Source: an uncultured Arcanobacterium sp. | GTDB lineage: Bacteria; Actinomycetota; Actinomycetes; Actinomycetales; Actinomycetaceae | NCBI GenBank assembly: GCA_958428545.1 | Contig: CAUAGM010000001.1 | Span: 62,001-126,000 of the forward strand | DNA: 64,000 nucleotides | Direction of reading: 5' to 3' | Shown here: positions 9,482 to 15,773 of the stretch, one piece after another | Layout of the letters: each line of letters begins with the position of its first letter | How positions within the stretch are numbered: the first letter of the stretch is position 1 | The notes under the pieces: model-generated | The model's input: only the letters and a program-made list of their open reading frames with translations | Told to the model about the DNA's origin: nothing | The model's database searches: none | Program-made: the position numbers and the translations under genes

Positions 9482-9928
9482 ATGAAGATTATTCTTACTC
9501 ACGAAGTAAAAGGCCTCGGTGCTGCTGGAGAGGTCGTGACGGTGAAGGACGGCTATGGTCGTAACTTCCTGATTCCACGTGGCTATGCGACTGCATGGAC
9601 CAAGGGTGCGCAGAAGCAGATCGATCAGATGGCTGCTGCTCGCCGTAAGCGTGCAACTGAAGATATTGAAGCTGCACGTGAATTGCGTGAAGTTCTCGAG
9701 GCTGCAACGATTGTTGTATCAAAGAAAGCTGGAGAGAATGGTCGTTTCTTTGGTGCTGTGACGGCGGCAGATATTGCTGCTGCGGCATCCGAGTTGGCTG
9801 GCAAAGCAATTGACCGCCGCGCAATCAATATGGATTCCCTTGTGAAGTCTGTGGGCATCTACACTGGCGTGGTGAAGTTGCATGACGATATCACAGCATC
9901 AATTAAGGTAAAGGCTGAGGCTTGCTGA
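9482..9928 (+). CDS. rplI: 50S ribosomal protein bL9
   Basis: A 148-residue bL9 protein with the usual N-terminal rRNA-binding domain (MKIILTHEVKGLGAAGEVV, then GYGRNFLIPRGYA), a long connecting helix and a C-terminal domain. It sits near the L1 stalk and helps reading-frame fidelity. It follows rpsR by 14 bases, with GAGGAGGG as ribosome site, and closes the operon; a strong terminator lies about 75 bases downstream. Confidence 0.96.
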   Translation: MKIILTHEVKGLGAAGEVVTVKDGYGRNFLIPRGYATAWTKGAQKQIDQMAAARRKRATEDIEAARELREVLEAATIVVSKKAGENGRFFGAVTAADIAAAASELAGKAIDRRAINMDSLVKSVGIYTGVVKLHDDITASIKVKAEAC

Positions 9929-10003
9929 AATAGGCGTGAGCTGGAATTGGTACTGAGCTGAATAGTTTAGATTGTCTCAGTGCTTGCAAGAAAGACTTTC
10001 CTT

Positions 10004-10048
10004 AAACGGCGAGGGAGTAGATTCTCATATCTGCTCCCTTGCCGTTTT
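10004..10048 (+). terminator. Rho-independent terminator of the rpsF operon
   Basis: An approximately 19-base stem with two mismatches (AAACGGCGAGGGAG paired with CTCCCTTGCCGTTT) around a short loop, ending in TTTT. It lies just after rplI and is the natural end of the ribosomal protein/ssb transcript. Confidence 0.85.
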
Positions 10049-10199
10049 GTGAAGCGGGCGTTATGCGTGAAGTGATCCATATTTTCTGTTTGAGTGAATA
10101 GAAAATGTGATGTGTGCTGAAGAATTCCGATCAGGATACTAAAGGCGAGGCTGCATGCTAATTGCGGATATATTTTCATGTCATATGAACGCAACTAAC

Positions 10200-10235
10200 G
10201 TTGATTACGTTGATTACGTCGATTACGCTGATCAC
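10200..10235 (+). repeat. Nine-base tandem repeat, four copies
   Basis: GTTGATTAC occurs twice perfectly, followed by GTCGATTAC and GCTGATCAC, making four tandem 9-base units that decay towards the right. It lies 45 bases before the small secreted protein gene, in a 351-base gap (9929-10279) whose only other clear element is the rplI terminator. It may be a spacing repeat in a promoter or a protein-binding array. Confidence 0.7.
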
Positions 10236-10279
10236 CTTATTTATGAGATATCTTGAAATCGATATGCTACTCTTCTTCC

Positions 10280-10558
10280 ATGAAAATCCATAAGAGACTT
10301 TATGGTGCACTTCTTTTTCTTACCTTTGCTTTCCTAGCTTTTTCTATTCCTGCATCAGCATTTTCTTCACACTCTGGCTCTTTACATGAGAAAAATCCCA
10401 TAACTCCAAATAAAATTTGTGAGTATGAAGATGGCCCGCGCTGCACGGGTTGGTATCCCAATTACTATACCTGTGCAGGGATAGTTACTCGCACTGATGT
10501 AGAACTGTGGAAAAAATATGCCTGCGCAGCGTGGGCTGGATTAGAACGCCCCCGATAA
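10280..10558 (+). CDS. Small secreted cysteine-containing protein
   Basis: A 92-residue protein starting MKIHKRLYGALLFLTFAFLA, a clear Sec signal peptide with likely cleavage after ASA. The mature part of about 65 residues has four cysteines (in CEYEDGPRC, TCAG and ACAA), enough for two disulfides, and several Trp/Tyr residues. No family recognised. An in-frame TTG at 10253 would add nine residues, but the ATG fits the signal peptide better; neither has a good Shine-Dalgarno. The small membrane protein gene follows 21 bases later, probably in the same transcript. Confidence 0.55.
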   Translation: MKIHKRLYGALLFLTFAFLAFSIPASAFSSHSGSLHEKNPITPNKICEYEDGPRCTGWYPNYYTCAGIVTRTDVELWKKYACAAWAGLERPR

Positions 10559-10579
10559 CTTCTAGTTAAAGAGATACAC

Positions 10580-10774
10580 ATGGACTGGACATTCTGGCTA
10601 ACGGTAGGGATAATCGTCGTTTTAGGAATTATTTTATCGAGATTTTCTGTGCAAGAAAGCATCCGAAGAAGGCACCGTGATGCTGGCTCTAAAGAAGAGC
10701 GCCAATATCTAGAGAAAATTGATCAAGATATAGAAAAAGGAAAGGCGGCTTCGCGGAGAATAATGCCCTGGTAA
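10580..10774 (+). CDS. Small single-pass membrane protein
   Basis: A 64-residue protein with one hydrophobic N-terminal helix (WTFWLTVGIIVVLGIILSRF) and a charged cytoplasmic tail with likely helical content (EERQYLEKIDQDIEKGKAASRR). An AAAGAGA site lies about 8 bases before the ATG. It follows the small secreted protein gene closely. No family recognised; a phage-shock-like or anchoring peptide are possibilities without direct support. Confidence 0.5.
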   Translation: MDWTFWLTVGIIVVLGIILSRFSVQESIRRRHRDAGSKEERQYLEKIDQDIEKGKAASRRIMPW

Positions 10775-10948
10775 TCGTTTGTGCTCAACCAATGTGACGC
10801 TGTAAAGATGCAATGCCAATCTTTGAATATGGGTGGTTGTGTGCTCTTTCCCTTTAGTCTATATTTGGCATGGCACTGAGAAAGTCTCTTCCGGCGGCGT
10901 CATTTATGGAAATCAGAATTATTCGATTGTACGTTTGGTGATGTTGCG

Positions 10949-11466
10949 ATGCGCAATCTCAAAGACGCATATATCGCTAAGGGATGTTTACTGAAACTTG
11001 TGCCTATTGAATCGCAATCGCAGGAATTCTATGAAAGTCGTGATTGGGTGATTGATGGCGATACGCAGGCATCTCTCGATCAGGTGCGTGCAAACGTTGT
11101 TCATGGGTGTCGCTACGAGGTTTACAGCTGCTTAGTTGAGGATCAGGTTAAGATGAGCAGGGTAAATGTTGAGCGTGAGGATCTTCTGCGCTTCGCTGCG
11201 GCATATCTTTCATCATGGGTTAGTTTTACTTTCTTCAGAAAAGTTAGCGCTGGATAAACTGCTCTCATCCGATCCCGATGCCTGCTCTCTGGGTAAGATA
11301 TATTCATTGTTTACCTACGTTTTGTTCGATAAAACTTGTTGAAATCGCTGATTCTGAGCGGTTTCAACAAGGGCATCACCGTGGCGCGTTCAAATTAGTA
11401 CTCGTTCAGCTGCAGCGTACAGTCACCTTTATTGATGATATTGACGATGGAGAATCTCGCATATAG
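10949..11466 (+). pseudogene. Decayed hypothetical gene with frameshifts
   Basis: An open frame from the ATG at 10949 encodes 102 residues of plausible protein (for example IDGDTQASLDQVRANVVHGC) and stops at 11257. Near 11225 a different frame takes up coding-like sequence (EKLALDKLLSSDPDACSLGK) up to about 11343, and a third piece (VEIADSERFQQGHHRGAFKL) runs in another frame to 11466. Three consecutive protein-like pieces in different frames with no start codons for the later two suggest one or two broken genes. No family recognised. The 10775-10948 stretch before it shows nothing distinct. Confidence 0.4.
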
Positions 11467-11633
11467 CTGATTGATTCTATTTTGTTTCTCGATGGTAAAG
11501 GTGTGCTCGTAGCCTTAGATGTGTTCACCTCCTGCGCACTCAGAGTGTGTTGAGTTTTGTCGGCATTTCTTAAAGTTATTTCGCACACCTTGAAGAAGTG
11601 TAATTTTTTAGGTGTGTTGCGCCCTCTGTATAT

Positions 11634-11810
11634 TTTCCACTAAATCCACATCTGTGGATAAATTGTGGTTGAATTAAAGCCACTTCTTTTATTTAATCCA
11701 CAGTTGTGGATGTATGAATATAAATCTGTGGATAAAATGCTTCTTTATCCTCATGTTATCCACTTAGCTCTCGGAGTTTTTCCACTAAATTTCTTAAAGA
11801 ATCCACAGGA
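11634..11810 (+). promoter_or_regulatory. DnaA-box cluster upstream of dnaB
   Basis: About ten TCCAC/GTGGA cores lie within 180 AT-rich bases. Two are perfect DnaA boxes on the minus strand (TGTGGATAA at 11653-11661 and 11727-11735), one differs by a single base (TTATCCACT, 11756-11764), and others are weaker (AATCCACA at 11643, 11695 and 11800; TTGTGGATG at 11704). DnaA protein would be expected to bind here, either to control dnaB expression or as part of an origin. dnaA and dnaN, the usual origin neighbours, are absent from the window, so the origin role is unproven. Confidence 0.75.
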
Positions 11811-11832
11811 GGTGCATTATGTGACAGTACGA
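11803..11832 (+). promoter_or_regulatory. Shared leader element with start-stop ATG-TGA (dnaB copy)
   Basis: The segment CCACAGGAGG, then ATTATGTGA, then CAG-ACG is closely matched by a second copy at 24297-24331 ahead of nrdH. In this copy AGGAGG (11807-11812) sits 6 bases before ATG (11819) and the next codon is TGA (11822), so a strong ribosome site leads to a one-codon reading frame. It lies about 100 bases before the dnaB start. Function unknown; control by ribosome stalling or mRNA protection is conceivable. Confidence 0.5.
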
Positions 11833-11925
11833 TATTTCGCATACCTGCTCTCAGTGAGGCATACTGGAAAGGCGTCACTTCCAGAAAAGTACGCCACTTT
11901 AGTTCGATGTTATGAGGATTTACAC

Positions 11926-13275
11926 ATGGCTCAAACCGCGATACAACCCACGTTCGACCGTATTCCGCCTCAAAATATCGACGCGGAAATTTCGGTGCTT
12001 GGCAGTATGCTCATCAGCAAAGATGCCATTGCAGATGTGGTTGAAGTTTTGCATGAGCAAGATTTCTATCGCCCTCAGCATGCCATTATTTTCCGCACGA
12101 TTATTGATTTTTTTACGCACGGAAATCCAGCAGATGCGGTGACGATTGCTTCAGAATTGGAGCGCGGAGGGCAGCTGGAACAAATCGGTGGCAAAGAGTA
12201 TCTGCATACGCTGGTTGCTTCTGTTCCTACTGCTGCCAATGCTGAATATTATGCAAAAATTGTGCGCGACCAAGCTAAACTCCGCGCACTCGTTGCCGCT
12301 GGAACGAAAATTGTACAGCTTGGTTATAGCACTGATGGCGGTGACGTCGATAGTATCGTTGAAGTGGCTCAAGAAGAAATGTTTGCAGTCGCAGAATCAC
12401 ATATTAAGCATGATTATCTGCAGATCAACGAATTTCTCGGCGAAGTGCTTGATCAAATCACGAAAAACAACTCACGTGAAGATGGCTTGGTTGGTTTACC
12501 TACAGGTTTTGCTGAACTAGACGAAAAACTCGGCGGCTTCAGAGCGGGGCAGATGATTATCGTCGCTGCGCGCCCAGGTATGGGTAAATCTACTCTCGCT
12601 ATGGATTTTTGCCGCAATATAGCGATTAAAGAAAAAATTCCAGTGGCATTCTTCTCGCTCGAAATGAATCGCAACGAACTCGCGATGCGTATTCTTGCTG
12701 CAGAATCCACAGTTTTCCTAGGGAATCTCACTAAAGGCGGGATGCGGCACGACGATTATCAGAGCATTGCTAAAACTGCTGGGCGTATCGGTGATGCTCC
12801 TCTTTTTGTTGACGATTCACCAAACCTGACGATGACGGAAATTCGCGCCAAGGCTCGCCGGCTCTGCCAACAAAATAAGATTCAAATGATCGTGATTGAT
12901 TATTTGCAGCTGCTCACCTCAGGCGGGCGCAGCGTCGAATCTAGGCAGCAGGAAGTTTCAGATTTTTCACGCTCTATTAAGCTGCTCGCAAAGGAGCTAG
13001 GCATTCCGATTATTGCTATTGCTCAGCTGAATCGTAACCCAGAAGCGCGCGCAGATAAGCGCCCGCAGGTTGCAGATTTGCGTGAATCTGGATCGTTGGA
13101 GCAGGATGCAGACGTCATCTTGCTTATTCACCGTAAAGACGACGGCATAGATTCTAGCGAGGCTCCGCCGTCAGAAATCATTATCGGTAAAAACCGCTCA
13201 GGGCCGGTTGGTTCGATCGAGCTGATGTTTCAAGGAAACCGTGCTAGATTCGCTAATTTCGGCGGTGGACTATAG
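11926..13275 (+). CDS. dnaB: Replicative DNA helicase DnaB
   Basis: A 449-residue hexameric helicase that unwinds DNA at the fork. The N-terminal primase-interacting domain starts at PQNIDAEISVLGSMLISKDA; the RecA-like domain has Walker A RPGMGKST, the Walker B region MIVIDYLQLL, QLNRNPEARADKRPQVADLR, and the final GKNRSGPVG arginine region. No intein interrupts it, unlike some actinobacterial dnaB genes. The ATG at 11926 with TGAGGA 8 bases upstream fits DnaB family starts; the frame is open further upstream to a GTG-like codon at 11665 but that part overlaps the DnaA boxes and is unlike DnaB. Confidence 0.96.
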   Translation: MAQTAIQPTFDRIPPQNIDAEISVLGSMLISKDAIADVVEVLHEQDFYRPQHAIIFRTIIDFFTHGNPADAVTIASELERGGQLEQIGGKEYLHTLVASVPTAANAEYYAKIVRDQAKLRALVAAGTKIVQLGYSTDGGDVDSIVEVAQEEMFAVAESHIKHDYLQINEFLGEVLDQITKNNSREDGLVGLPTGFAELDEKLGGFRAGQMIIVAARPGMGKSTLAMDFCRNIAIKEKIPVAFFSLEMNRNELAMRILAAESTVFLGNLTKGGMRHDDYQSIAKTAGRIGDAPLFVDDSPNLTMTEIRAKARRLCQQNKIQMIVIDYLQLLTSGGRSVESRQQEVSDFSRSIKLLAKELGIPIIAIAQLNRNPEARADKRPQVADLRESGSLEQDADVILLIHRKDDGIDSSEAPPSEIIIGKNRSGPVGSIELMFQGNRARFANFGGGL

Positions 13276-13307
13276 GTATCTGTGTACGCATGACTGGCAG
13301 TTTTTCG

Positions 13308-14027
13308 CTAGTTTACATCTTTTATATCTGCACGCTGTACGTCGCCGAGTAAATGCTGGAAAAACTGTTCTTGAAAAGCGAGGTTAGCGATCCACTGCCG
13401 CTGTGCTTCGTCAGTTGCGCATACGTATCGCCGGTACTCTTTCAAAGATGCGAGATATCGTTTAATCCAGGCTATCTGCTTCACGTTGGATAGCTCCATA
13501 AAAGTGAAATGTTCGAGAGTATCGGCAATTCGGTAGGCAGAAAAGCGATCGATATTGTCGCAGTCGCCTACGGATCGTGCCAAAATGCTCGGCTCAGAAT
13601 CGAAGATGAAATACGCTTTCCCTTCAGCGTTTTTCTTCGTTCCTTGTTTATCAGCGCGCGGATTACACAACCCGTCTGTGTGCATAGCAATTCCCTGTGC
13701 TATCTCCCGCGCCTCAGATTTCTTAATTCCTGCTTTAATGAGGAAAGCATAAGCATAGAGTGCGCCCGATCGTCCGTGATCCACAGGTTTTTGAGCGTCC
13801 CATTTGCCAATATCATGAAGCAGGCAAGCGATTTCCAGAAGCTCGGGATCAAGCCCAGAAGCGAGTGCCACAGTGCGCCCGATTGTGGCGACGCGTAAAC
13901 AATGTTCAATTCGGTAGCGTTTCGAGGCGGCACTGCGTTTTTTGATTCTGCCAATATGGCAGCGTAGTTCTTTTTCAGCTGCAGCTCGAAGCTCCTCAAA
14001 ACTATCGAATTTCCCGTAGTGAATCAC
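13308..14027 (-). CDS. HD-domain metal-dependent phosphohydrolase
   Basis: A 239-residue protein with an HD domain: RIEHCLRVATIG holds the first His, LLHDIGKWD the HD pair, and AMHTDG a further His. HD proteins hydrolyse phosphate esters of nucleotides such as (p)ppGpp, dNTPs or 2',3'-cyclic species; the substrate is unknown here. It follows the acyltransferase gene by three bases on the same strand, so the two are co-transcribed. It converges with dnaB. Confidence 0.75.
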   Translation of the reverse strand: MIHYGKFDSFEELRAAAEKELRCHIGRIKKRSAASKRYRIEHCLRVATIGRTVALASGLDPELLEIACLLHDIGKWDAQKPVDHGRSGALYAYAFLIKAGIKKSEAREIAQGIAMHTDGLCNPRADKQGTKKNAEGKAYFIFDSEPSILARSVGDCDNIDRFSAYRIADTLEHFTFMELSNVKQIAWIKRYLASLKEYRRYVCATDEAQRQWIANLAFQEQFFQHLLGDVQRADIKDVN

Positions 14028-14030
14028 GGG

Positions 14031-14612
14031 TTATTCCTCCTCGCCCTGTAAGCGAGGCTCGCTCGTGAGCTCGGGGTGAATTCCGAGTTTTCCTGCATAA
14101 AAAGCGCGGATATCGTCCATGTCTGTACGAATATTTCCAGTGAGTGTGTGCGCTTGATCTTCCCATCCGTACTGTTTGGTGGAGGTATCGATAAATCCGT
14201 AGACCACCGGTATATTTGCTCCTTTAGCGATATGATAAAAGCCAGATTTCCAATATTTCCGCTGTGCACGCGTGCCTTTGGGTGCGATCACAAGCAAAAA
14301 ATCATCTGCTGCATTGGCTTTTTCGATCACTTGCTCCACGACGCCGTGATGCTTTGAGCGTTCAATAGAGACTCCTCCGAGACGACGAATCAGCGATCCG
14401 ATAATGGGAAGATCTGCTGCTTGATTTTTCACCATGAATTTCATTGGGCGCTCGGCATACCAAAAAGCCATAAGCATAAGTACGGCATCCATCATCGACG
14501 TATGAGGAGCACCGATCACAATCGCTTTACGAGGAAGCGGCGGAGTGATCATCTCCAGTGGGTAAAATTTACGAAATGCCCGTGCAATCAGCTTCTTCAT
14601 AGGTGATCTCAT
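14031..14612 (-). CDS. PlsC-like 1-acylglycerol-3-phosphate acyltransferase
   Basis: A 193-residue acyltransferase of the lysophosphatidate family. It carries the HxxxxD catalytic motif (APHTSMMDAV) and a PKGTR motif in place of the usual PEGTR, followed by WKSGFYHIA typical of the compact cytosolic-type subfamily. It likely transfers acyl chains to a lysophospholipid at the membrane surface; no membrane helix is evident. The first ATG at 14612 is used, with MKKL at 14600 as alternative. First gene of a two-gene operon with the HD protein. Confidence 0.8.
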   Translation of the reverse strand: MRSPMKKLIARAFRKFYPLEMITPPLPRKAIVIGAPHTSMMDAVLMLMAFWYAERPMKFMVKNQAADLPIIGSLIRRLGGVSIERSKHHGVVEQVIEKANAADDFLLVIAPKGTRAQRKYWKSGFYHIAKGANIPVVYGFIDTSTKQYGWEDQAHTLTGNIRTDMDDIRAFYAGKLGIHPELTSEPRLQGEEE

Positions 14613-14744
14613 TTCTGTTGGTCTAGCGTATCGTAGTTGAAAACCGAGGGCTGCTGCTCAATCAATATATTTCTACAGCTAGCTTACGGCGAAGAAAGAG
14701 AAGTTCTCAAAATAAAGAGTAAAAGGCGCTGGTAGAATTTTCGT

Positions 14745-15443
14745 ATGAGCAGCCTGAATGAGCATGAAGAGCTAGAATTTCCATTTGAATTTGAGCGGAA
14801 ATTTTTTGTACGCGATCTTCCGGATGAAGTAATAAAGCACGGATCTCCCACGGTTATTGTGCAGGCGTATGTTTTTGCTGAGGCAGGATATGCTGTGAGG
14901 ATTCGCCTCGTATTCGACGGTGTGCACGTGCAGATGCCGCGCTTTGTGGAAGCAACGGATTATATGGGGGCATACGAGCGCAAAGTGCTTCAGGAGCTTC
15001 TTAGCAAGATTCAGCCATCGAATGACGATAGTCTTGCAGAACCAGGGGAGCCTAGCGTGCGTGCGCTTATTGCTGTCAAAAGCCCGCCTGTAAGTGGTGA
15101 ACGCTACGAGCTTGAAACAGAACTCGATCCCGATGTTGCTATGCAGATTATTTACCGTTCCGAGAGGCTTGTGCTCAAAACTCGATATTCATTGTGGTAT
15201 GGAGAAGACGGATGGGAGTTTGACGTTTTTGAGGGGCAAAATCGGGGTTTGATTGTGGCAGAGTGTGAGCGTATAGGCCCAGTCGTTGATCTTAAAATCC
15301 CAGAATTTTGTACAACTGAACTTACAGGGGATCTGCGATTCACGAATGACTATCTTTCAAAAGAGCCTTGGGGGCAGTGGGAAGCAGAATATCGGGCTGA
15401 GCTTGCTGCTCGCGGACCATTTTTCTTAAAGCTCGACAGTTAA
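14745..15443 (+). CDS. CYTH domain protein
   Basis: A 232-residue protein with the CYTH hallmark ExExK-like start (FEFERKFFV), internal Arg/Lys-rich strands and the closing strand LIVAECE followed by FTNDYLS. CYTH proteins bind triphosphates inside an eight-stranded tunnel with divalent metal; bacterial members are mostly inorganic triphosphatases or of unknown role. The motif reads EFERK rather than canonical ExExK, so activity is not certain. It stands alone between divergent and convergent neighbours. Confidence 0.75.
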   Translation: MSSLNEHEELEFPFEFERKFFVRDLPDEVIKHGSPTVIVQAYVFAEAGYAVRIRLVFDGVHVQMPRFVEATDYMGAYERKVLQELLSKIQPSNDDSLAEPGEPSVRALIAVKSPPVSGERYELETELDPDVAMQIIYRSERLVLKTRYSLWYGEDGWEFDVFEGQNRGLIVAECERIGPVVDLKIPEFCTTELTGDLRFTNDYLSKEPWGQWEAEYRAELAARGPFFLKLDS

Positions 15444-15773
15444 AGAAGGAGTGAGCGACCATCCACGCACTTGGCCGCCCACTCCTCGGGGAGAGGTGAG
15501 GATTACCGTGGAGGCACTACGTCCACTCATCTCACCTACATATTCACTTTTGCACTCATATCTACAGTGAAGAACCACTGAACATCAACACAGAAGCAAG
15601 GGGAGAACTTCTTTGTGCTGATATATTTATTATGCTGGGCGAACCTGTGATTAGCACTAGCCAAAGCTGAATATTTCCTGAGAGTTATAAAGCGTATCTA
15701 TATGCAGCGTATTTTGCGCAGTTCGGGCTGAGGCAAAGAGGAAAAGATGCGAAATAGAGCAGAGAAATGGAAA
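15444..15773. other. Non-coding gap with strong RNA-like hairpins
   Basis: A 330-base gap between convergent genes. At 15449-15486 GGAGTG pairs with CACTCC, and at 15495-15538 a two-part hairpin is formed by GGTGAG-AT with AT-CTCACC outside GTGGA with TCCAC. The T-runs expected of intrinsic terminators are lacking. It may be a structured small RNA or a bidirectional transcription end. No gene or repeat seen in 15545-15773. Confidence 0.35.

Noticed and set aside
11634..11832. Calling the dnaB-upstream cluster the chromosomal origin
   Set aside because: dnaA, dnaN, gyrB and rpmH are not in the window and a similar cluster precedes nrdH; box density alone is not sufficient.
11665..11925. N-terminal extension of DnaB to an upstream start
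   Set aside because: It would translate through DnaA boxes and the start-stop element and bears no resemblance to DnaB; the ATG at 11926 has a ribosome site and a family-typical N-terminus.
13509..13898. A 129-codon plus-strand ORF opposite the HD protein
   Set aside because: The minus-strand frame has the HD motifs and operon context; the plus-strand frame is a shadow.
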